NCBI RefSeq assembly: GCF_014202275.1 | Contig: NZ_JACHGF010000003.1 | Coordinates: 881,455-945,454 of the forward strand | DNA: 64,000 nt | From: Rhabdobacter roseus | GTDB taxonomy: Bacteria > Bacteroidota > Bacteroidia > Cytophagales > Spirosomataceae | Direction: 5' to 3' | Shown here: positions 8,744 through 16,186 of the stretch, piece by piece | Layout of the letters: every line of letters begins with the position of its first letter | Position numbering within the stretch: the first letter of the stretch is position 1 | Position numbers and translations under genes: made by a program | The notes under the pieces: model-generated | The model's database searches: none | What the model was told of the DNA's origin: nothing | Seen by the model: the letters and a program-made list of their open reading frames with translations, nothing else

Positions 8744-11700
8744 TTAGAATGAAACAGAAGCGCCAAAGGTGATATTACGCGGAATGGGGTAGCGACCTGT
8801 GTCGAGCCCGCCCTCTTCGGGGTTGAGGCCTTTGTACTGCGTAAAATAGTACAGGTTGCTGCCCGTCACATTGAACCGCAGGTTGCTCAGTTTGATCTTT
8901 TGCAGCAGCACGGAAGGTACCGTATAGCTGAGCGTCAGCTCCCGCACGCACAGGAAGTCGCCCTTTTCGTAGTACTCGGAGTTGGTGGTAGTTTGGTGGT
9001 TGGCGGAGCCGCGCCACAGGCTGTAGTTACCCGTTCCCCAGGCGTAGGCCGGTAGGGAAGCGACGTCGCCCTGCTGTTTCCAGGATTTATCCACCATTTC
9101 CTGCGTCATGTTACCATCTCCCTGCCAGTTGCCATCCATGAAGATCCGGGCGTAGTTATAAATCGTGTGGCCCGTGGTGTAGTCCATACGAAGCAGCAAG
9201 TTGAAGTTTTTGTAGCTTACAGAATTAGAAATACCGCCCGTCCAGACCGGGAACGGATTCCCCATGTACACGCGGTCTCTTTCGTCGATGAGCCCGTTGC
9301 CGTCCGCATCCAGAAAGATGGCATCCCCTCCGTACTTGGTGTAGTCGCCGGTGGAGGTGGTCATGAGCATGTCTTTGGGAGCTGAGCGGGCTTCCTCGTC
9401 GGTGGCATAGACACCGATCTGCTTCCAGGCAAAGAGGTCACCGATCTGCCCGCCTTCCTGCAAGCCACCCTGCCAGCTGTAAGTACCCAGGGCGGCATTC
9501 CAGAGGTTGAAGCCTCCTACACGATTGTTTTCGGCTCCGTTGGCGGGTAGCGTCAGGATTTTATGCCTTGTTTTGGAAGCATTGAAAGATAGGTTCCACT
9601 GAAAATCGGAGGTAGGGGGCAGGAGCTGCGCGCCTATTTCTATTTCAACGCCTTTGTTTTCCAAACTACCCAGGTTGGTAAAGATACTGGTGAAGCCCGT
9701 AGAAGGGGGCAGCGTCAAGCTAGTAATGAGGTTTTCCGTGACGCGCCGGTAGTAATCGAACATGACGTTGACCCGGCTGTTGAAAAGGCCCACATCGGCA
9801 CCCACGTCAAACGTCTTGGACTGTTCCCATTTGAGCGAGGGGTTCGGGATGATGGTATTCTGGATGGCCGAAGTACCCAGGTACCGATCGCCCACGCCGT
9901 ACTCGCCCTGCGCCTGAAAATCAGACAGGCCGCTGATGTTTCCGTTGACGCCGTAGCTACCCCGGAGTTTTACGCGCAGCAGGTTATCTGGCAGGGCTTT
10001 CCAGAACTCCTCCTGGTGCATATTCCACCCAACAGAAACGCCCGGAAAAAAGCCCCATTTGTGGTTGGCGCCTAAGTTAGAAGCACCGTCAATACGGGCG
10101 TTCAGCGAGAAGAGGTACTTCTGTTGGTAATCGTAGTTAACGCGTGTAAAGTACCCCAAAATGAGCTGGTCGCTGATGGCTCCCCCCACCGCTACGGGCA
10201 GTGGCGAAGCGTTCAGAGTGGGGATCAGGTCGGTAGCGGCTCCCTGGCCGCTGGCACTCAGGCTGTAGTTCTCTCGACCAAAGTAGGAAAAACCCGCTTT
10301 CACGTCCAGGTTATGCGACTGCGCAATGGTCTTGAAATACGAAAAAACGGCATCCGCCTGCCATTGCATCATGCGGCTGTAGGACGAGGAAGCCGCCCGG
10401 GTTACGACCTGGCTGGCGGTGCCGTTCCAATAGGCCGGAATAAAGGAATAAGCATCGTTGGTCACTTTGTACAAGGATACCTGCGGATCGAAGGAGAGGC
10501 CCGGCAGGATGTCCCAGCGCCCTCCTACCGACAGCGTCAGGTTTTCGCTGGAGTTATTTCGCTTGTCGTTATTGAGGTGATAGACCGGGTTCCCCATGCT
10601 CCGGCTCTGGCCGGGGGCCAGCGAGCCGTCTTCAAACGTAAACTTGGCGGTAGGCGGCGTACTGGCTGAGCGGTAGAAGATCTGCGCCAGGTCGTACACC
10701 TGGTTGTTGGTGGAGCGCGTGTACATGGTGCGCCCAAAAACGCTGATATTATCGCGTACCTTCAGATCTCCGTTCAGGTTGAAAGTAAGACGGTCGAAAC
10801 GCGTCGTGATGGCCGTTCCCTCGCTGTTGAGATACCCTATCCCGGCGTTGAAAGTAGCTTTGTCGGTACCGCCCGTGAGCGCCACGTGGTGGTTGTGCGA
10901 GAGCGCCGTCTGGAAGATGGCCCGCTGAAAATCGGTATCCTTAAAGATAATCGTTTTGGTGGGGTCGATGGGGTCGGGCATGCTTTCCCAGCCTTCGTTG
11001 AGTTTATGCTGGTTTTGGGGCGTCAGGTATTGGGTCGTATAGGGCGTATTGCGGGTCAGGTCGTTGCCCGTGCCGTAGCCAATGGGCAGCCCCAGCCGGT
11101 TGGAGGTAGCCGGGTTTTTGATGGCGGCGCGCTCATTACCCAGCCGGGCGTAGTAGATGTAGTCGCGGGCCGAAGCCAGCTCGTAGAGCTTACCGGGCTC
11201 GGAAGTAGTCAAGTCGTAGGAATAAGTAACGCGGGTTTTGCCCGATTTCCCGGTGCGGGTCGTAATGATCACAACGCCGTTGGACCCCCGGGCTCCGTAG
11301 ATCGCCGTCGAGGCGGCATCCTTAAGTACCTGCAACGACTCAATGTCGTCCGGACTGATGTCGTTCATGTTGGCCCGGATGATGCCGTCAATAATGTATA
11401 GAGGCGCGGCACCGTTGGGGTTATTGATGGAAGTACCCCCGCGCACGATAATGCGCGGCGCGGCGCCCGGCTGGCCCGAGGTACTTTGCACCCGTACCCC
11501 TGGCAAGGCTCCCTGCAGCGCCGAGGCGGCGTTGGCGTAGGGAATGTTTTCGAGCACCTGGTTATCGAGCTTGGAAATAGAGGTCGTGACCGTCTCGCGT
11601 GACTGCGTTCCGTAACCCACCACCACTACTTCGTTCAGCACAGCTTCGTCGCTCTTCATGCTCACATTGATCACCGAGCTATTGCCAAGGGCTATTTCCT

Positions 11701-11971
11701 GGCTCGTGTATCCAATAAAGGAAAAGATGAGGCTGCCGCCTTCGGCCGGTACGCTCAGCGTATAGGTACCTTCGGTGGTCGTGGTGGCACCGGTAGTAGT
11801 TCCTTTCAACTGAATGTTCACGCCCGGAAGCGGGTCGTTGTTGGGATCGGTGACCTTGCCGGTAACCTGCTTCACCCCCTGGGCCATGGCCATGATACTA
11901 CTGAAGAGTAGTACCGCCAGGAGTATAGGCTGCTGCCAACCAAAATGACGGTGTATAGCTTTTTGCATCAT
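8744..11971 (-). CDS. susC: SusC/RagA-family TonB-linked outer membrane transporter
   Basis: A 1075-residue TonB-dependent outer-membrane channel. After the signal peptide (LLFSSIMAMAQG) comes a carboxypeptidase-regulatory-like domain (VTGKVTDPNNDPLPGVNIQLKGT), the linker EVVVVGYGTQSRE typical of SusC, then the plug (IRGG-like IVRGGTSINNP, GSNGVVIITTRTGK) and a long beta-barrel ending in the aromatic ITFGASVSF. It imports oligosaccharides with SusD across the outer membrane using TonB energy. It is the first gene of the leftward operon. No anti-sigma, sigma or hybrid regulator gene is adjacent, so its regulator lies elsewhere. Confidence 0.96.
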   Translation of the reverse strand: MMQKAIHRHFGWQQPILLAVLLFSSIMAMAQGVKQVTGKVTDPNNDPLPGVNIQLKGTTTGATTTTEGTYTLSVPAEGGSLIFSFIGYTSQEIALGNSSVINVSMKSDEAVLNEVVVVGYGTQSRETVTTSISKLDNQVLENIPYANAASALQGALPGVRVQSTSGQPGAAPRIIVRGGTSINNPNGAAPLYIIDGIIRANMNDISPDDIESLQVLKDAASTAIYGARGSNGVVIITTRTGKSGKTRVTYSYDLTTSEPGKLYELASARDYIYYARLGNERAAIKNPATSNRLGLPIGYGTGNDLTRNTPYTTQYLTPQNQHKLNEGWESMPDPIDPTKTIIFKDTDFQRAIFQTALSHNHHVALTGGTDKATFNAGIGYLNSEGTAITTRFDRLTFNLNGDLKVRDNISVFGRTMYTRSTNNQVYDLAQIFYRSASTPPTAKFTFEDGSLAPGQSRSMGNPVYHLNNDKRNNSSENLTLSVGGRWDILPGLSFDPQVSLYKVTNDAYSFIPAYWNGTASQVVTRAASSSYSRMMQWQADAVFSYFKTIAQSHNLDVKAGFSYFGRENYSLSASGQGAATDLIPTLNASPLPVAVGGAISDQLILGYFTRVNYDYQQKYLFSLNARIDGASNLGANHKWGFFPGVSVGWNMHQEEFWKALPDNLLRVKLRGSYGVNGNISGLSDFQAQGEYGVGDRYLGTSAIQNTIIPNPSLKWEQSKTFDVGADVGLFNSRVNVMFDYYRRVTENLITSLTLPPSTGFTSIFTNLGSLENKGVEIEIGAQLLPPTSDFQWNLSFNASKTRHKILTLPANGAENNRVGGFNLWNAALGTYSWQGGLQEGGQIGDLFAWKQIGVYATDEEARSAPKDMLMTTSTGDYTKYGGDAIFLDADGNGLIDERDRVYMGNPFPVWTGGISNSVSYKNFNLLLRMDYTTGHTIYNYARIFMDGNWQGDGNMTQEMVDKSWKQQGDVASLPAYAWGTGNYSLWRGSANHQTTTNSEYYEKGDFLCVRELTLSYTVPSVLLQKIKLSNLRFNVTGSNLYYFTQYKGLNPEEGGLDTGRYPIPRNITFGASVSF

Positions 11972-12020
11972 ACAGATTAATTTTAATGAGGTTATGACAA
12001 TCGCTCGGTTTAACTAATGC

Positions 12021-12028
12021 CAAAATTA
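12021..12028 (-). promoter_or_regulatory. Candidate -7 box of the susC promoter
   Basis: On the minus strand this reads TAATTTTG, matching the Bacteroidota -7 consensus TAnnTTTG, about 50 bases upstream of the susC start. I do not see a convincing TTTG -33 box at the right spacing, so this is a weak call. The rest of 11972-12340 shows no other gene. Confidence 0.3.
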
Positions 12029-12354
12029 AGTTTTGACTTTACGGCGATCTGCTACTTTTGTTTGCTTTTATAATACTATTATTCAAAATAAAAAACGGCA
12101 CGGGCGGGGAAAGAAGCGGAGGAAAGAATGACCTACTTTGCCCGGACGTAGGTACTTTGTCCAGGTACGGAACGGAGCCCGCCCCTAGCCACTGGCACAG
12201 CCTGGTAAGCCGCGGCCAAACCATGCATATGTGCATATATTAGGACAGATCGGCTAATTTTTCACGCACGTGTATTCTACAAAGTGCCATTAGGTACGTT
12301 GTAGAGGTACCTCGACGCTCTGGCACAGTTGTTTATACTTTCTTAGATCAAGAA

Positions 12355-12447
12355 GTTTCCGGAAAGAGGTGGTAACTGATCATGCAGACCTGAGAACATA
12401 CTCTTTAAACCTGATCTGGATAATGCCAGCGTAGGAAAGAGGGAAAC
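12355..12447 (+). promoter_or_regulatory. TPP riboswitch (THI element)
   Basis: The highly conserved half is almost textbook: ACCTGATCTGGATAATGCC, then AGCGTAGGA (within 12409-12436). The CTGAGA box is present at 12390-12395. P1 pairs GTTTCC (12355-12360) with GGAAAC (12442-12447), and P2 pairs AAAGAG (12363-12368) with CTCTTT (12401-12406). It binds thiamine pyrophosphate and normally switches off thiamine synthesis or uptake genes. Six bases later comes a strong terminator, and the only downstream gene on this strand is the AI-2E-family protein at 12543, so control by premature termination is likely. Confidence 0.93.
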
Positions 12448-12452
12448 GACAG

Positions 12453-12485
12453 AAGACTTCGGTTCAATAACCGGAGTCTTTTTTT
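12453..12485 (+). terminator. Rho-independent terminator, expression platform of the TPP riboswitch
   Basis: A 12-bp stem (12453-12464 with 12469-12480, one G-U pair, CAAT loop) runs into seven T residues (12479-12485). It begins right after the riboswitch P1 and ends 57 bases before the AI-2E-family start codon, so it would stop leader transcripts when TPP is bound. Confidence 0.88.
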
Positions 12486-12542
12486 GTAGCCTTAGTACCC
12501 CGTGGATTTAAACCAAGCCCTTTTCCCAACCTTACTGACCCC

Positions 12543-13595
12543 ATGAGCCCTGCAAACAACACGAGCCCTACTTTTAATAACCGTATCCGGCAGGTTCTGC
12601 TGCTGTTGCTAGTCGTCGGGATGGCCGTATTGCTCATGCGAGAGCTGTACGTCTTTTTTCCCGGCTTTTTGGGGGCCGTGACCGTCTACATCCTGAGCCG
12701 CAACTGGTACCGCTACCTCACCAAGAAAAAATCGTGGAATAAAAGCCTGACGGCCCTGCTTTTTATGCTGGCTTTTTTGCTTTGCGTCGTGCTGCCCATT
12801 TACCTGGCGGTGCAGTTGCTGTTTGCTAAAATCAGCGGCTTATTTACCAACCCCCAAGACGTGATGGACGGCTTGCGCTCCATTTCTGCCCAGCTGAGGG
12901 CCTGGACGGGACAAGATCTGCTGAGCCAGGAGCGCATCCAGGAAATTCAGAAAGTAGGAGCCAACCTGATTCCGGCGCTGCTCAACAGCTCGGCCACCAT
13001 GCTGGGCAATCTGTTCATGATTCTTTTTCTTTCCTTCTACATGCTCACCAACGGGGAGTTTTTGGAGAAAAAATTGAGCACTAAAATTGCGCTACGTAAA
13101 GAGAACATTGCAATCCTGGCCGACGAGACTAATAAAATGGTCAAAGCCAATGCTTTGGGAATTCCGCTGATCTCGCTCATCCAGGGATTGGTAGCCATGG
13201 GCGGCTACTGGATCTTCGGCCTGGACGACTTCGTTCTGTTTGGCTTCCTGACCGGCATTTTCGCGTTTTTCCCCATTGTCGGTACCGCCCTGATCTGGAT
13301 CCCGTTGGTGATCTACCTGTTCTCGTCGGGCGAAACCGGCGCGGGCATCGGCCTGGCCATTTACGGGGCCGTCGTGATTGGCAACATCGACTACGTAGCG
13401 CGTATTTCGTTTCTAAAAACGATCGGCGATGTTCATCCCATTACTACCATTCTGGGTTTGATTGTGGGCTTGCAGCTGTTTGGCTTTTGGGGATTTATTT
13501 TTGGCCCGCTCCTGATCAGCTATTTTATTCTGCTGTTCAAGATTTACACCAGTGAATTTGGCCACATGGAAACCCAAAACGAAAGCCGGGAGTAG
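12543..13595 (+). CDS. AI-2E family transporter (PF01594), TPP-riboswitch controlled
   Basis: A 350-residue inner-membrane protein with about eight hydrophobic segments and the family C-terminal half: LGIPLISLIQGLVAMGGYW, then FFPIVGTALIWIPLVIY, GAVVIGNIDYVAR and TILGLIVGLQLFGFWGFIFGPLL. The family (also called UPF0118/PerM) has members proposed to export AI-2 or to act as sodium/lithium antiporters; most are uncharacterised. The leader holds a complete TPP riboswitch plus terminator, which is unusual for this family and suggests a role linked to thiamine or its precursors. A long hairpin overlaps its stop codon. No Shine-Dalgarno is obvious. Confidence 0.9.
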   Translation: MSPANNTSPTFNNRIRQVLLLLLVVGMAVLLMRELYVFFPGFLGAVTVYILSRNWYRYLTKKKSWNKSLTALLFMLAFLLCVVLPIYLAVQLLFAKISGLFTNPQDVMDGLRSISAQLRAWTGQDLLSQERIQEIQKVGANLIPALLNSSATMLGNLFMILFLSFYMLTNGEFLEKKLSTKIALRKENIAILADETNKMVKANALGIPLISLIQGLVAMGGYWIFGLDDFVLFGFLTGIFAFFPIVGTALIWIPLVIYLFSSGETGAGIGLAIYGAVVIGNIDYVARISFLKTIGDVHPITTILGLIVGLQLFGFWGFIFGPLLISYFILLFKIYTSEFGHMETQNESRE

Positions 13596-13639
13596 GCAGC
13601 AAGCCGCGTGTAACGCGAAACGTGCTGCCTACTCCCGGC
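13585..13639. terminator. Long hairpin between convergent genes, overlapping a stop codon
   Basis: Perfect 17-bp arms (13585-13601 and 13623-13639) around a 21-base loop. The left arm includes the TAG stop of the AI-2E-family gene. The next gene is convergent (ends at 13672), so this hairpin probably serves as a bidirectional terminator or 3' end stabiliser. There is no clear T-run, so the terminator role is inferred. Confidence 0.55.
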
Positions 13640-13671
13640 GGCTCAAAATACTCCCGGCTTATTTAGAAAGA

Positions 13672-14247
13672 CTAAGCCGCTTGGTCGTCGCGAACGTAGA
13701 TTTTTTGGCCGTTGTGCTGGTTGAATAGCGAAATAATGGCCTCCTTATCCATTTCGTTGCTGGGATGTACGCTGATAATGACCGCGCCTTCTTTCACGCT
13801 GGTTTCGTAGTACTCTTCGTTTTCTTTAGGAAAACCCGACCCCACGATACTCCCAATGGTACCTCCCGCTACGCCACCCGCAGCGGCCCCCGCCAGACCC
13901 GCCAGTACCGGCCCCGCCAGGGCCAGTCCAATGCCCGGTAACACCAGGTTGGTACCCAGCGCTGCTACGGCACTTATCACCGCTCCGGTGGTGCCGCCAA
14001 TGGCCGCTCCCATGGTAGCCGTTTCTGCCGAGCGGGTTTCGCCCGTTTCATCTTTTTGGTTGTCCTGAGGGGCCATGTGGTAATTCTTACTTTGCGTTTC
14101 TTCCGACATCACCACCGATATTTGCTCCTGCGAATATCCGTTGGCCAGTAGCGTATCGTATACCTTATTCGCGTCTTCATTGGTCAGGAATACGCCCGTT
14201 ACGGAATTGACGGCGTGTTCTGAATGCCCTTTATTTTCTGTTGCCAT
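13672..14247 (-). CDS. General-stress-protein-like protein with glycine-zipper membrane segment
   Basis: A 191-residue protein in three parts. The N-terminus (residues 14-45, VTGVFLTNEDANKVYDTLLANGYSQEQISVVMS) resembles the heat-induced/YflT-type general stress domain. The middle (about 78-140) is a glycine- and alanine-rich glycine-zipper region (GLAGAAAGGVAGGTIGSIVG) likely to insert in a membrane. The C-terminus (EGAVIISVHPSNEMDKEAIISLFNQHNGQKIYV) is a second small alpha/beta unit. Relatives are typically induced by stress; the biochemical role is unknown. It is monocistronic and convergent with the AI-2E-family gene. Confidence 0.75.
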   Translation of the reverse strand: MATENKGHSEHAVNSVTGVFLTNEDANKVYDTLLANGYSQEQISVVMSEETQSKNYHMAPQDNQKDETGETRSAETATMGAAIGGTTGAVISAVAALGTNLVLPGIGLALAGPVLAGLAGAAAGGVAGGTIGSIVGSGFPKENEEYYETSVKEGAVIISVHPSNEMDKEAIISLFNQHNGQKIYVRDDQAA

Positions 14248-14451
14248 AGCGCTTGCTGTTTTGTTTGGGTGGTTATTACCTGGTGCTTACTCTAAAATAG
14301 CTGTGCCACTAGCCTTAAGGGTACATCGTTGGTAGAGGTCAATCGCACAAAGTAACCCTCGGTTTCGTCGAGGCATTCGGGTAGTTTGTCTAAACCTTTC
14401 TGAATTCTCCCCAGAGGTACCTTTCTTTGTACCTAGTGTGTGTATAGTGTC

Positions 14452-14485
14452 AAACACCCGCTCGCGGTTTCCGGGGCGGGTGTTT
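14452..14485 (-). terminator. Terminator-like hairpin after the flavoprotein gene
   Basis: Perfect 10-bp arms AAACACCCGC (14452-14461) and GCGGGTGTTT (14476-14485), lying 35 bases beyond the end of the leftward gene at 14521. The AAA/TTT ends give short U-runs on either strand. The rest of 14248-14450 holds no gene I can support. Confidence 0.6.
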
Positions 14486-14520
14486 CGTATTTTTAGCCAA
14501 TAGCCAGGTACTTTAACAAG

Positions 14521-15837
14521 CTAAATGATGTTAAAATCTTCCTTGAAGATATGCTGAAGCGGTACGTCGGCCTCGAGTAGTTCTTTCTGCAAGGAATCCA
14601 TCATAGGGCCTGGGCCGCAGATATAGAAGCACTTCGAAGGTAGTTCACCCACTTTTTCGGCCAGTACTTCGGCATCCAGGAAGCCGTCTTTGTCTGAGCA
14701 GTGCGGAAGGTACACGATGTCCTTTGCCTTCAGATCCAGGCTCCGGATTTCGTCTTCGTAGCTGGCTTCGCCGGGCTTTTCTACGCTATAGATCAGGAAT
14801 GTTTTCCCCTGACGCCGCTGCATAAACGCCTCGTCGCGGATCATACTTAGAAAGGGCGTAATGCCAATGCCACCCGCAATGAGGACGGCGTCCGGTTGGG
14901 GGCGTTTCCAGAGATGATTCCCAAACTCACCGTAAGGCCCCCAGAGTTGGGCCCGCACGCCGGGTTGTAGCTCATTGAGCCGGGAGGTCCAGTCTCCGAG
15001 GGCCTTGACCGACAGCCGCAGGTGCTCTTCCTCGGGCGAAGACGAAACCGAAAAAGGATGAGGTTCCGGGCGAAGCGCCGGGGTATCGAAATAAATGTAC
15101 ACAAACTGTCCCGGCCGTTGCGCTACGCGTTGCTGCGGGTCCACGGGCCGCAGGTACACCTCCGCCATGTCGTCTACCTCGCGCACCTCTGCTACCTCGT
15201 ACGTAAAACGAGGGCCCAGAGAATGGTAAAGTACCCGGATGTAGACGTAACACCCTAGCCCCACGGTAATCCAGGCAATGAACCACGTACGTAGCAGCGG
15301 AAAGCGCATGATCTCGCCCTGGCCCATGATGCCGTGCACCACCACGATGACCAGCACCAGCCCGAAGAAATGGTGCGTCTGCTTCCAGTGGTGGTACTTC
15401 AGCGGCGTCCAGATCGAAAGCGCCACCAGCCCCACCAGCAGTATGATGGCCATAAGCCCCGTATTGCGTACCCAATCTTCCGAAAACCAAAAAAAGCGGC
15501 CAAAGGTACCCCAGTCGGGCAACAGGTGCATGGCCAGGAAGATGGGGTGTAGGAAAATAAGTACGGAGGCTACTTCGCCCACGTGCCGGTGCGCTTTGTA
15601 CACTTTATCCAGCCCGCCAAAGAGCGCGTTGACGGGCCGAAACCGCGCCGATAGTAAAAACGCCCAGCACATCAGGAGCGTAGCGGGCATACTACCTACC
15701 TTGGCTACGTACTTGAAGGGGTCGTCGTACCAGTCGTCGTAGTACCACATCGAGCCCAGCCAAAGCGCCAGGGTGATCAGCACCGTGACGCCGATGGTCA
15801 GGTACCCCCAGTGGTATTGCTTCTTGATGATTTCCAT
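14521..15837 (-). CDS. Ferric-reductase-like transmembrane flavoprotein (FNR family)
   Basis: A 438-residue protein with two parts. The N-terminal 210 residues hold about six membrane helices with paired histidines (YKAHRHVGEVASVLIFLHPIFLAMH and YHHWKQTHHFFGLVL) that fit a bis-haem ferric-reductase-like domain. The C-terminal part is a ferredoxin-NADP reductase module, with the FAD motif HPFSVSSSP, the NAD(P) motif IAGGIGITPFLSM and the terminal CYICGPGPMMDSL. It would pass electrons from NAD(P)H through FAD and haem across the inner membrane. No partner gene is adjacent, and it appears monocistronic. Confidence 0.9.
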   Translation of the reverse strand: MEIIKKQYHWGYLTIGVTVLITLALWLGSMWYYDDWYDDPFKYVAKVGSMPATLLMCWAFLLSARFRPVNALFGGLDKVYKAHRHVGEVASVLIFLHPIFLAMHLLPDWGTFGRFFWFSEDWVRNTGLMAIILLVGLVALSIWTPLKYHHWKQTHHFFGLVLVIVVVHGIMGQGEIMRFPLLRTWFIAWITVGLGCYVYIRVLYHSLGPRFTYEVAEVREVDDMAEVYLRPVDPQQRVAQRPGQFVYIYFDTPALRPEPHPFSVSSSPEEEHLRLSVKALGDWTSRLNELQPGVRAQLWGPYGEFGNHLWKRPQPDAVLIAGGIGITPFLSMIRDEAFMQRRQGKTFLIYSVEKPGEASYEDEIRSLDLKAKDIVYLPHCSDKDGFLDAEVLAEKVGELPSKCFYICGPGPMMDSLQKELLEADVPLQHIFKEDFNII

Positions 15838-15973
15838 GTTTTTAGTAGAGTTGTATGGCGGAAGGACTACTAAAAGTATACCTGCCTTGCTAACAAGGTA
15901 CTTTGCCCAGCTCAGGTTTGGTCGACACTACCTGTGCATGTACTCTTTTTGTAAAAGAAAAAAGCCTCGGGAT

Positions 15974-16167
15974 ATGGTAACGCGATTGGAAGATCTGGAT
16001 TTAACCAAACAATATAGCTACGCCGATTACCTTACGTGGCGATTCCAGGACCGCCTGGAGTTGATCAAAGGGTATATGCATAAAATGCCCCCCGCTCCGA
16101 CGAAGGCGTGCTTGCCTCCCGCATTTTCCCCGATTTCAGCATCGACTTAGGCCGGGTATTTGCGTAG
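15974..16167 (+). pseudogene. Internally deleted, frameshifted Uma2-family (DUF820) nuclease
   Basis: The first 40 codons match a Uma2 N-terminus (MVTRLEDLDLTKQYSYADY, then LTWRFQDRLELIKGYMHKMPPAPTKA). The final stretch, in a different frame, reads IFPDFSIDLGRVFA and ends at TAG 16165-16167, which is a Uma2 C-terminus. About 130 central codons, including the PD-(D/E)XK core, are missing. The start-to-stop length is not a multiple of three. The fragment is therefore a decayed gene. An intact but clearly different Uma2 gene lies at 32293. The remainder of 15838-16186 is otherwise empty. Confidence 0.75.
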
Positions 16168-16186
16168 CCATCCTATTCTCTTTTCC

